In this document: positions 27,731-35,768 of the stretch, in pieces
How the letters are laid out: each line of letters opens with the position of its first letter
Position numbering within the stretch: the stretch's first letter is position 1
DNA from: Shewanella sp. MR-4
GTDB lineage: Bacteria; Pseudomonadota; Gammaproteobacteria; Enterobacterales; Shewanellaceae
Length of the DNA stretch: 64,000 bases
Direction: 5' to 3'
NCBI RefSeq assembly: GCF_000014685.1
Contig: NC_008321.1
Coordinates: forward strand, 1,612,001 to 1,676,000
Translations under genes and position numbers: made by a program
The notes under the pieces: generated by a model
What the model saw: the letters and a program-made list of their open reading frames with translations, nothing else
The model's database searches: none
What the model was told of the DNA's origin: nothing

Positions 27731-29865
27731 TGGCGATGGAAAAGACATTTAATTTAACCCGCCGTGAAGACGGTATCGCCATTCTAACGATGGACGTACC
27801 CGGCGAAACCATGAATACCCTCAAGGCAGAATTTGGCCCTGAGATCAGTGAGATTCTGTCTGAGATTAAACGCGATAGCAGTATCCGTGGCCTAGTGCTG
27901 ATTTCGGGTAAAAAAGACTCCTTCGTAGCTGGGGCGGATATCTCTATGCTCGACGCTTGCCAAACGGCGGGCGATGCTAAAGCCTTATCCCAACAAGGGC
28001 ATGTGGTGTTTAACGAGTTAGAAGCCTTGAATATCCCTGTGGTTGCCGCGATACATGGCGCTTGTTTAGGGGGCGGTTTAGAGCTTGCGCTTGCATGCCA
28101 TCAACGTGTGTGTAGTGATGATGGCAAGACCATGCTGGGTGTACCCGAAGTGCAACTCGGTTTATTACCCGGTGGCGGCGGTACTCAGCGTTTGCCTCGT
28201 TTAGTGGGGATCACCACTGCCTTGGATATGATGTTGACTGGTAAACAAATCCGTCCGAAACAAGCGTTAAAGATGGGCTTAGTTAACGATGTGGTGCCAC
28301 AGACGATTTTACTGCAAACCGCGGTGGAAATGGCGCTCGCGGGTAAGCGCACGGCGAAACCAGTTAAAAAATCGCTGGTCAATCAATTACTCGAAGGTAC
28401 AGGATTCGGTCGTAACATTATTTTCGATCAAGCCGCCAAGCAAGTCGCTAAGAAAACCCAAGGCAACTATCCTGCGCCGGCAAAAATTATTGATTGCGTG
28501 CGCCAAGGTATGGCTAAGGGAATGCAAAAAGGGCTTGAGGTGGAAGCCAGCCATTTTGCAGAGCTGGTGGTGTCGAAAGAATCAGAGGCGCTGCGCAGTA
28601 TTTTCTTTGCCACCACAGAGATGAAGAAAGAAACTGGCGCCGAAGGGGCGACACCACGTAAAGTCAAAAAAGCCGTGATCTTAGGTGGCGGTTTGATGGG
28701 CGGTGGTATTGCTTCGGTCACGACGACTAAGGCTAAAATTCCTGCAAGGGTAAAAGACATTAACGAAAAGGGCTTAAGCAATGCGCTTTCTTACGCCTAT
28801 AAGTTATTGGATAAAGGCGTTAAACGTCGTCATATGACGCCAGCCGTTCGCGACAATTTAATGGCACTGATGACAACGACGACCGAATATAAAGGCGTTA
28901 AGGACGCTGATATTGTTGTTGAAGCCGTATTTGAGGATTTAGCGCTTAAACATCAGATGGTTAAAGATATTGAGCGTGAATGCGGTGAGCACACGATTTT
29001 TGCATCTAACACCTCATCTTTACCCATTGGCCAAATTGCACAAGCGGCCAGCCGTCCTGAAAATGTGATTGGCTTACATTATTTCTCACCAGTAGAAAAA
29101 ATGCCGTTGGTGGAAGTGATTGCCCATGCGAAAACGTCTCCTGAGACGATTGCTACCACAGTGGCCTTTGCCCGCAAACAGGGTAAAACGCCAATCGTGG
29201 TACAAGACGGTGCCGGTTTTTATGTTAATCGTATCCTCGCACTTTACATGAACGAAGCTGCGCAATTGCTGCTGGAAGGGCAGAGTATTGAGCACTTAGA
29301 CAAAGCCTTAGTGAAGTTCGGTTTCCCCGTTGGCCCTATCACTCTGCTCGATGAAGTGGGTATCGATGTGGGTGCTAAAATCGCTCCAATCCTTGAAAAA
29401 GAACTGGGTGAGCGCTTTAAAGCCCCTGCAGCCTTCGATAAGTTACTGAGCGATGATAGAAAAGGCCGTAAAAATGGCAAAGGTTTCTATCAATATGCTG
29501 CTGGCAATAAAGCGCCGAGCAAGAAGAAAGCCGTGGATGAAAGTGTATATGGCGTATTAGGTATCAAACCGGGTATCGATAAAGAAATGAGCGCGGTAGC
29601 GGAACGTTGTGTCGTGCAAATGCTCAATGAAGCTGTGCGCTGCTTAGATGACGGCATTATTGCTTCACCACGCGATGGTGATATTGGCGCTATCTTCGGT
29701 ATTGGTTTCCCACCATTCTTGGGTGGCCCATTCCACTATATCGATACTCTAGGGGCCGATAACTTAGTCAAGATACTGGAACGTTACCAGGCTCAATACG
29801 GCGACCGATTTGAGCCATGTCCACGTCTTAAGGAGATGGCGGCAGAAAAGACACGTTTCTTCTAA
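27730..29865 (+). CDS. fadJ: Fatty oxidation complex alpha subunit FadJ
   Basis: 711 residues combining an N-terminal enoyl-CoA hydratase/isomerase domain and a C-terminal 3-hydroxyacyl-CoA dehydrogenase. The hydratase part shows FVAGADISML and GVPEVQLGLLPGGGGTQRLP with its catalytic Glu. The dehydrogenase part shows the NAD site AVILGGGLMGGGIAS at about residue 315 and the catalytic His in LHYFSPVEKMPLVEV. With FadI it forms the beta-oxidation complex described for anaerobic growth in E. coli. A second start Met follows two codons in. The gene ends 20 bases before a strong terminator. Confidence 0.95.
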   Translation: MAMEKTFNLTRREDGIAILTMDVPGETMNTLKAEFGPEISEILSEIKRDSSIRGLVLISGKKDSFVAGADISMLDACQTAGDAKALSQQGHVVFNELEALNIPVVAAIHGACLGGGLELALACHQRVCSDDGKTMLGVPEVQLGLLPGGGGTQRLPRLVGITTALDMMLTGKQIRPKQALKMGLVNDVVPQTILLQTAVEMALAGKRTAKPVKKSLVNQLLEGTGFGRNIIFDQAAKQVAKKTQGNYPAPAKIIDCVRQGMAKGMQKGLEVEASHFAELVVSKESEALRSIFFATTEMKKETGAEGATPRKVKKAVILGGGLMGGGIASVTTTKAKIPARVKDINEKGLSNALSYAYKLLDKGVKRRHMTPAVRDNLMALMTTTTEYKGVKDADIVVEAVFEDLALKHQMVKDIERECGEHTIFASNTSSLPIGQIAQAASRPENVIGLHYFSPVEKMPLVEVIAHAKTSPETIATTVAFARKQGKTPIVVQDGAGFYVNRILALYMNEAAQLLLEGQSIEHLDKALVKFGFPVGPITLLDEVGIDVGAKIAPILEKELGERFKAPAAFDKLLSDDRKGRKNGKGFYQYAAGNKAPSKKKAVDESVYGVLGIKPGIDKEMSAVAERCVVQMLNEAVRCLDDGIIASPRDGDIGAIFGIGFPPFLGGPFHYIDTLGADNLVKILERYQAQYGDRFEPCPRLKEMAAEKTRFF

Positions 29866-29885
29866 CGCTTAAATATATCGTGGTC

Positions 29886-29915
29886 AAAAAAGCGGCAATT
29901 CGATGCCGCTTTTTT
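29886..29915 (+). terminator. Terminator of fadIJ
   Basis: A 12-bp perfect stem, AAAAAAGCGGCA/TGCCGCTTTTTT, with a 6-base loop, 20 bases after the fadJ stop. Confidence 0.92.
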
Positions 29916-29934
29916 ATTGCCTCTAGGCTAATTT

Positions 29935-29964
29935 TTGCCTAAAAAACGTTCACATTTATATAAG
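29935..29964 (+). promoter_or_regulatory. Possible sigma-70 promoter of the small membrane protein
   Basis: TTGCCT is followed, after 16-18 bases, by TATATAAG. The pair lies about 165 bases before the predicted start of the small membrane protein gene. Spacing and -10 are good; the -35 is moderate. Confidence 0.35.
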
Positions 29965-30127
29965 GGATCTTGTATGATGGCACCCTTATTTACGGCTGTT
30001 GTGCCGTGACACCGAGTATGTAGATGTTGATTAGTGCAGATAAATAGCCTCGCCTAGAGTCTATTGGCATAGTGAAATGCTATTTTTTGACATGCACTAT
30101 CGTGACTTAGCCGATAAAGAGGTTGCT

Positions 30128-30337
30128 GTGGGATTCATGTTTTATATCGTTGTCGCCTTGTCTGTGAGTTGTTCTTGGTGTTTTGGTGTTGCGGCTTTTA
30201 GAGCAGGACTATCGGTAAGCTACTGGGCTGTAATGGGATTTATACTGGGTCCCTTAGCGTTTCCACTCTTTTCTTCCCATAAACGTATTGCGTTAAGCAG
30301 AATGCGCCAGACTTCTGACGTTAGACTAATCGCTTAA
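30128..30337 (+). CDS. Small two-helix membrane protein, unknown function
   Basis: 69 residues if translation starts at the GTG at 30128, which has AAAGAGG 5 bases upstream; the ATG at 30137 is an alternative. Two hydrophobic stretches (MFYIVVALSVSCSWCFGVAAF and YWAVMGFILGPLAFPLF) are separated by RAGLSVS. The C-terminus is basic. The first helix holds two Cys. I do not recognise a family. A long terminator follows at once, which supports a real short gene. It converges on the peptide/repeat-protein unit. Confidence 0.6.
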   Translation: MGFMFYIVVALSVSCSWCFGVAAFRAGLSVSYWAVMGFILGPLAFPLFSSHKRIALSRMRQTSDVRLIA

Positions 30338-30364
30338 TGTAGATATGATTTTTCTTAAATATGA

Positions 30365-30400
30365 CCAATAAAAAAGGAGCATTAGCTCCTTTTTTATTGG
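30365..30400. terminator. Bidirectional terminator with 16-bp stem
   Basis: CCAATAAAAAAGGAGC and its exact complement around an ATTA loop. It lies between the right-pointing small membrane gene and the left-pointing 38-residue peptide gene and suits both directions. Confidence 0.92.
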
Positions 30401-30458
30401 CATAGGCCGAGCGCTAGCAAAATGGCTCTAGGCTTTGTGGGCGGCATATTTCCGCTTA

Positions 30459-30478
30459 TGGTGGAATTAATTCCACCA
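30459..30478. other. 20-bp perfect palindrome over the stop codon of the peptide gene
   Basis: TGGTGGAATTAATTCCACCA is a perfect palindrome that includes the last codons (Gly-Trp-Trp-Asn) and the TAA stop of the 38-residue gene on the minus strand. It is too AT-rich at its centre, and lacks a T run, to be a standard terminator. It could be a protein-binding site, an mRNA end structure, or coincidence of a Trp-Trp-Asn-stop coding end. Confidence 0.5.
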
Positions 30479-30583
30479 ACCCTTTGCAGGGATCACTTCA
30501 AGGTGGTTTAAGCCTTCTGGTAATTTCACTTTTTTACGAACAGGCTTTGTGAAACCAAGTGCTTTTTTGATTGAATTTAACAT
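30467..30583 (-). CDS. 38-residue basic peptide, unknown function
   Basis: Begins MLNSIKKALGFTKPVRKK and ends PAKGWWN. The start has an excellent ribosome site, GAAGGAGA, 8 bases upstream, one of the best in the window. The first half is basic and could form an amphipathic helix; the second half has KLPEGLNHLEVIP and an aromatic Trp-Trp end. There is no signal peptide. It starts 26 bases after the stop of the 13-residue-repeat protein and is very probably on the same transcript. I recognise no family. The strong ribosome site and tight spacing are the main evidence that it is real. Confidence 0.62.
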   Translation of the reverse strand: MLNSIKKALGFTKPVRKKVKLPEGLNHLEVIPAKGWWN

Positions 30584-30609
30584 AGACACTCTCCTTCACC
30601 TGATTAATG

Positions 30610-31308
30610 TTATGCAACTTCAGAGTTAATGAACTTTACGCAGGGATGACCAGCGACTTCAACAGATTTGAATTTGACTGCAGGGTGGCCAGCGACTTCA
30701 ATTGGTTTGAATTTGACAGCAGGATGTCCAGCGACTTCAAATGGTTTGAATTTGACTGCAGGATGTCCAGCGACTTCAAATGGTTTGAATTTGACAGCAG
30801 GATGTCCAGCGACTTCAAATGGTTTGAATTTGACTGCAGGATGTCCCGCGACTTCAAATGGTTTGAATTTGACTGCAGGATGTCCTGCAACTTCAACTGA
30901 TTTAAATTTCACAGCAGGATGTCCTGCAACTTCAACTGATTTAAATTTCACAGCTGGATGTCCGGCTACTTCAAATGGTTTGAATTTGACTGCGGGATGG
31001 CCTGCGACTTCAAATGGTTTGAATTTGACTGCGGGATGGCCTGCTACTTCAAATGGTTTGAATTTGACTGCTGGATGTCCGGCTACTTCAAATGGTTTGA
31101 ATTTGACTGCGGGATGTCCGGCGACTTCAACAGATTTGAATTTGACTGCAGGATGGCCTGCAATTTCTTGAACAACTTTAATATTTTCTTCAAATGTTAC
31201 AACTTCGTGAGAGGCTGTATTTTCATGGGTTGTTTCAATGGCAGTGGCAGTTGTTACAAAGCCGATGGTAGACAGTAATGCTGCAGCAGTTAGAATTCCT
31301 TTCATCAT
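30610..31308 (-). CDS. Secreted protein of fourteen 13-residue repeats, unknown function
   Basis: 232 residues from the ATG at 31308 (MMKGILTAAA), chosen because GAGAG lies 6 bases upstream and a signal peptide starts there, ending about TTATA. An upstream ATG at 31350 lies at or before the predicted transcription start. A mature head of about 27 residues (IETTHENTASHEVV and following) leads into 14 tandem 13-residue units of the form AGHPAVKFKPFEV. The last unit is altered (AGHPCVKFINSEV) and contains the only cysteine of the mature part. Positions 10-11 of each unit vary between PF, SV and PI. I recognise no family; it could be a structural beta-repeat protein or a multi-copy peptide precursor. 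It is followed by the 38-residue peptide gene. Confidence 0.75.
   Translation of the reverse strand: MMKGILTAAALLSTIGFVTTATAIETTHENTASHEVVTFEENIKVVQEIAGHPAVKFKSVEVAGHPAVKFKPFEVAGHPAVKFKPFEVAGHPAVKFKPFEVAGHPAVKFKPFEVAGHPAVKFKSVEVAGHPAVKFKSVEVAGHPAVKFKPFEVAGHPAVKFKPFEVAGHPAVKFKPFEVAGHPAVKFKPFEVAGHPAVKFKPIEVAGHPAVKFKSVEVAGHPCVKFINSEVA
30616..31161 (-). repeat. 39-bp tandem repeat array, 14 copies, in frame
   Basis: The coding array consists of 14 units of exactly 39 bases with no spacers. Variants are grouped: units 2-5 and 8-11 are of the PF type, units 1, 6, 7 and 13 of the SV type, unit 12 PI, and unit 14 diverged. This order suggests past duplication of multi-unit blocks. The unit length divides by three, so copy number can change without a frameshift. 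The opposite strand and other frames also stay open across the array, which is a by-product of the repeat. Confidence 0.95.
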
Positions 31309-31360
31309 TTTATCTCTCAGGGTAGTTGATACTGTTTTATTTTTTGACACTGAACACCTT

Positions 31361-31379
31361 AATGCAGATGTTGTGCCAA
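31361..31379 (-). promoter_or_regulatory. Sigma-54-type promoter of the repeat-protein gene
   Basis: Read leftward: TTGGCACAACATCTGCATT. It has the -24 element TGGCAC and a -12 element CTGCA, with GG and GC exactly 12 bases apart as RpoN promoters require. Only one base of the TTGC element deviates. Transcription would start near 31353, giving a leader of about 45 bases before the ATG at 31308. Confidence 0.55.
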
Positions 31380-31413
31380 TGTTTCAAACTACCGTTGAGA
31401 GATAATTTAATGA

Positions 31414-34400
31414 TCAAATAATGTTGTGGTGGGGCATGAATTTACTTCGATCATCTTGCAGCAATTGAGTAAATTCGGTTTCATTAATCGCTTTGCTAAA
31501 GATATAACCTTGTATTTCTTCGCAGTTAAGGGCGCGCAGGATATTTAGTTGTGCGGCTTGTTCAACACCTTCACCGACAACCGACAGACCCATATTGTGA
31601 GCGATGGTGATGATCGAATCGACCATCTTCAAATCTCGGTCAGATTTATCAATATCATCGACAAAGGCTTTATCGATTTTGAGCGTATGAATAGGGAATC
31701 GTTTTAAGTAAGAAAGCGAAGAGTAACCCGTACCGAAGTCATCTAACGCTAGACTAACCCCCATCTTCGCTAATTGTTGCATAACGGTTATAGCCATTTC
31801 TGGCTGCTTAATAACCGTCCCTTCGGTGATTTCGAGTTCAAGATGTGCTGCTGGCAATTGTGTTAACCGTAAAATAGCTTCAATTCGTTGCTGTAAATCG
31901 GGTAGGGCAAACTGACGTGACGATAAATTGACGGCGACTCTTCCTTTAAATAGCCCTTGTTCACGCCATTTCTGCGCAGCAAAACAGGCTTTCCTAAGCA
32001 CAATTTCACCGATTTCGATAATGAGACCATTTTCTTCCGCAAGAGGAATAAAATCATTTGGTGGGACCAGTCCACGGGTGGGATGATTTAAACGGACTAA
32101 GGCTTCCATCCCCGCGACGTGACCACTTTTAAGATCGACTTTGGGTTGATAATACACCTCAAATAAATCTTCTTTTAATCCTTCACGAATTAGGTTTTCA
32201 ATTTCTAATTGTTTAATCGCATGTTGGTTAAGGGATTCTGAGTAGAATTGGTAACAATTACCGCCGGCAGATTTAGCATGATACATGGCAATATCTGCTT
32301 TTCTCAGAAGTGCTTGCTCACTCTGTTCATCTTCAGGGTAGAAAACAATACCAATACTTACGCCCAAAACCAGCTGCTCATTGCCGATTTCAAATATGGT
32401 TTTAAAGGCTTCAATGACACGTCCTGCAATCGCGGCACAGGCACTAATGTCAGATGTTTTATCTAATACAATCGCAAACTCATCGCCACCTAGGCGATAG
32501 ATGCTGGTGTTTTTAGGTACAACAGACTTAATTCTGACGGAAACGAGTTTGAGTAACTGATCACCAATTTGATGGCCTAATGAGTCATTGATACGCTTAA
32601 AATTGTCGAGGTCGAGTACCATTAAGGCATGGGTAATTTCTTTATTAACCAAGTTTCCTAATGTGACTTGCAAGTTTGAGCGATTAGGCAGCCCCGTTAA
32701 TAGGTCATTGTTGGTGAGTTTACGAAGCTCTTCTTCTTGCTGTTTACGTCTCGATATATCAGAAAATACCCCAACGTAATGCGATAACTCACCTAATTCA
32801 TCGTAAATGGCATCAATGGTGAGTTCCATATGGAAATGGCTCTTGTCACCACGGCTAGCTTCAACTTCGCTGGCCCAACGACCTTGTTGTTTTAACATGG
32901 TACGAATTTGATTAGTAAAGGACTCCGGATATAAATCGAAGGTAAGCAGATTACCAATAAAATCAGTTCGATTACGCTGAGAGATTCTACAGCACGCTTC
33001 GTTCACCTCAACAAATCGATATTCACTGTCGAGAATAAACATACCTTCGGAAATATTTTCAATGGCTTTTTCGAACAGTTTTAATTGTTCTTCCTTTTGC
33101 TTGAACTGGCTGATGTTTTTAATTGTCCCCGTCATCCGTAGCGCATTGTCTTTGTCGTCTCTTTCTACGATTTTCGCTCTGTCTAGGATCCAGATCCAAC
33201 TATCATCTTTGCCTTTAACTCTATATGCCGCTTCAAAATGATCGGTTTCACCGTAGAAGTGTTTATTGAGCGCTTCTCTTACACGTTCTTGATCCATGGG
33301 ATGAATATTACTTTCTTCATCACTGTTGCCAGAACGGTGACCATCCCTCGGAAATTCCAATGCCCCCCAAATATTCGAACGGAAAATATTGCCGGTCTCA
33401 ATATCCCAGTCCCACATTTCATCGCCACTTCCCCATAAAGAAAGCTTTAGGCGTTCTTCGCTTAATGCAATTTGTCGTTGGATTTCTCGTTTGCGTAGGA
33501 TTGCTTTGAAGATAAAGAGAGAGAAAAGCATTAAAATAATGAAATAAAATACTTTGGCTTGAGTTGAAGACCACCATGGAGGAGTAATAATGACAGTAAC
33601 CTCCTTTACGGGGGATTGTTTACTGGAAAGAGAATTGACTGCATATACTTGAAACTGATATTTTCCAGGAGACAAATTTGTATATGTAGCTGAATTTGTT
33701 CCATTCGCCGATATCCATGTGTCAGAAAGGCCATACATCCTATAATGATAATCAGTAGACGAATCTTCTGACAGAGGTGAAATAAAGTTAAAGGAAAATG
33801 GGTAGTCTGAATATTTTAAGGTTATTTCATTAATAATTGAATTTTTGTTATTAAAGAAAATGCTATCATTTTCTTGTGGCACATTGAAAACTAGGAAGTC
33901 AGATATTTCTGTTTTGTTGATTTCTTTGTTTTTAATATAGTTTATGACATTTTTTGGGTGTAAAATACTAACACCATTTATTCCTGCAAGTAGAACATAA
34001 CCATTCACATCTATTGCGCTCGGCGAATTGTATTCATACTGACTTCCGTTCGCAGTATTTAAAGTATATATTTTTTTACTTTTCTTTTCATATATAACTA
34101 CTTCACCTAATGATGCAGCTATCACTAAGTCATTGTTATTTGTGATTGAATAAATTTCTTTTTTGTTGGTAAATACTTGGGAAACATTGTTGTTTTCTCT
34201 ATTGTAAAACATTAGTGATGTAGATGTTCCAAAGTAAATGCCATCATCACCATCGACTATGCTATATGTTATTTCTTCCCCTAAATTTTGTAATAATCCA
34301 TTCTCATACTTTTTGAAACCACCTTGGCCTGCTATGTAAATATCATTCAGTGTCACTAATTCAATATCGAAAATAGGCTCATTTTTTTGGGTGTCAATTA

Positions 34401-35706
34401 TATTGGTTACTTCTTTATTTTTTATTATCAATACCTTACCATCTGATGTTCCAGCGGTTATGATAGAGTTATCTTTACTGCTAGATAAAGATGATATTGA
34501 TTTTTTACTAATTAGTACTAGATTTTCTTTGTTCTTTAAAAACAAACCGGAATGAGTTCCAAAATATAATCCATCTTTATTAAGAATTGCATATTTGTAG
34601 CCTTGTGATTGAGTATCAAAGCTATTAATTCGGTTGAAATCCATATCGAACAGATCTATTCTTTCAGATTCAGATGATACAAGGAAACCCTGTGTATTTT
34701 TTGTAAGATGCCACGCATTGTCTTGTACTAAATTAGTTTGTTGTACTAAGTTGTTCACATTTTTTACAATGATAAATCCCTTATCAATAGTTCCTAGTAC
34801 AAACATGTCCTCAGTTGCAAGGAATGAAGATATTTTGTCAGCTTTTTCTGAAGGAATAGAACCGATAGTGGTTCCATTAGAAACATTAATTATTTTGCCG
34901 TCATTAAAACCGTAAACTGTACTTTCGTACTTTGCGAATTGAGAAAATGATTCTTCAGTTATCTTTAGTGATTTATTTTCATTATACTCATATAATCCAT
35001 TGCTGAGCGATACTATCACTTCACTTTGTTTTATTTCATCGAAATCTATAGTATGATTTGCTATTTCTTTTAATTCATCATTTGTCAAAGAAAATAATTT
35101 CCCTGCATAATCTCTTATGTAGTAAGTATCATTTACTTTGATGACCTTTTTTATTTCACCTAGTCCTTTACTTAAGAGTTCGTATGTTTTTTCTTTGTTA
35201 CTTATATCGATTATTGAATTATTCGTGCCAACGATTAAGCTATTAGTAGATGAGTTGAGGCTCCAAATAGGGGCGTTTTTTGCTGATATACTATAAGGAG
35301 AGAATGAGTCTTTAAGTTTATCGTAAACAACTAAGCCGTTGTCTGTTCCAACATATAATAGACCTTGAGCATCAACGAGTAAGCTTCTAATAAAAGAACT
35401 AGGAAGACCTGTTCTAGGATCATTTGAATAGAAATGTCTGAAGTGTTTTCCATCAAAGCGGTTAAGTCCATTAAATGTCCCAATCCATAGATAGCCATCA
35501 TGGTCCTGAACTATCGATGTAACAGTACTTTGGGAAAGCCCTTCTGGTACACCAAACGATTGTGACTGGAGAATAATAGGTGATTTATTTGAAAATGGAG
35601 ATGCGTTTACGTCTTCTAATGCATGAATGCCAAAAAAAGCGATTAAGACGATTTTTAAGAGTATTTTCGGCATAGTGTTGTTCTTAGTATTGTCCGAGGA
35701 TGCCAT
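31414..35706 (-). CDS. Propeller-sensor PAS-GGDEF-EAL cyclic-di-GMP protein
   Basis: 1430 residues. A signal peptide or anchor (starting MPKILLKIVLIAFFGIHAL; the ATG at 35673 is an alternative start 11 codons in) precedes a two-component-regulator-type beta-propeller (repeats such as DHDGYLWIGTFNGLNRFDG). A Y_Y_Y domain (about 660-740, YTNLSPGKYQFQVYAVNS) and one transmembrane helix (VFYFIILMLFSLFIFKAIL) follow. The cytoplasmic part has PAS domains, a GGDEF domain with intact RLGGDEF, and an EAL domain with intact MEALVRL, ELEITEG and DDFGTGYSSL. It may therefore make and break cyclic di-GMP in response to a periplasmic ligand. The sensor half is visibly AT-rich compared with the catalytic half. 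It is transcribed towards the repeat-protein gene. Confidence 0.93.
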   Translation of the reverse strand: MASSDNTKNNTMPKILLKIVLIAFFGIHALEDVNASPFSNKSPIILQSQSFGVPEGLSQSTVTSIVQDHDGYLWIGTFNGLNRFDGKHFRHFYSNDPRTGLPSSFIRSLLVDAQGLLYVGTDNGLVVYDKLKDSFSPYSISAKNAPIWSLNSSTNSLIVGTNNSIIDISNKEKTYELLSKGLGEIKKVIKVNDTYYIRDYAGKLFSLTNDELKEIANHTIDFDEIKQSEVIVSLSNGLYEYNENKSLKITEESFSQFAKYESTVYGFNDGKIINVSNGTTIGSIPSEKADKISSFLATEDMFVLGTIDKGFIIVKNVNNLVQQTNLVQDNAWHLTKNTQGFLVSSESERIDLFDMDFNRINSFDTQSQGYKYAILNKDGLYFGTHSGLFLKNKENLVLISKKSISSLSSSKDNSIITAGTSDGKVLIIKNKEVTNIIDTQKNEPIFDIELVTLNDIYIAGQGGFKKYENGLLQNLGEEITYSIVDGDDGIYFGTSTSLMFYNRENNNVSQVFTNKKEIYSITNNNDLVIAASLGEVVIYEKKSKKIYTLNTANGSQYEYNSPSAIDVNGYVLLAGINGVSILHPKNVINYIKNKEINKTEISDFLVFNVPQENDSIFFNNKNSIINEITLKYSDYPFSFNFISPLSEDSSTDYHYRMYGLSDTWISANGTNSATYTNLSPGKYQFQVYAVNSLSSKQSPVKEVTVIITPPWWSSTQAKVFYFIILMLFSLFIFKAILRKREIQRQIALSEERLKLSLWGSGDEMWDWDIETGNIFRSNIWGALEFPRDGHRSGNSDEESNIHPMDQERVREALNKHFYGETDHFEAAYRVKGKDDSWIWILDRAKIVERDDKDNALRMTGTIKNISQFKQKEEQLKLFEKAIENISEGMFILDSEYRFVEVNEACCRISQRNRTDFIGNLLTFDLYPESFTNQIRTMLKQQGRWASEVEASRGDKSHFHMELTIDAIYDELGELSHYVGVFSDISRRKQQEEELRKLTNNDLLTGLPNRSNLQVTLGNLVNKEITHALMVLDLDNFKRINDSLGHQIGDQLLKLVSVRIKSVVPKNTSIYRLGGDEFAIVLDKTSDISACAAIAGRVIEAFKTIFEIGNEQLVLGVSIGIVFYPEDEQSEQALLRKADIAMYHAKSAGGNCYQFYSESLNQHAIKQLEIENLIREGLKEDLFEVYYQPKVDLKSGHVAGMEALVRLNHPTRGLVPPNDFIPLAEENGLIIEIGEIVLRKACFAAQKWREQGLFKGRVAVNLSSRQFALPDLQQRIEAILRLTQLPAAHLELEITEGTVIKQPEMAITVMQQLAKMGVSLALDDFGTGYSSLSYLKRFPIHTLKIDKAFVDDIDKSDRDLKMVDSIITIAHNMGLSVVGEGVEQAAQLNILRALNCEEIQGYIFSKAINETEFTQLLQDDRSKFMPHHNII

Positions 35707-35718
35707 GAAACAATTGTG

Positions 35719-35768
35719 TTACATCACTTTTCCAGAAATACTTGCTTTTGTCAAAAGTGAGGATGTAA
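35719..35768. other. Interrupted inverted repeat upstream of the GGDEF-EAL gene
   Basis: TTACATCACTTTT and, 21 bases on, AAAAGTGAGGATGTAA form near-complementary arms, with a short bulge in one. The element starts 12 bases upstream of the ATG at 35706 and overlaps the expected promoter zone. It could be an operator or an RNA hairpin. Confidence 0.4.

Noticed and set aside
30668..31171. Long open frames on the plus strand and in another minus frame across the 39-bp repeat array
   Set aside because: They are a by-product of a 39-base period with no stop in a unit. Only one frame has a signal peptide, ribosome site and promoter.
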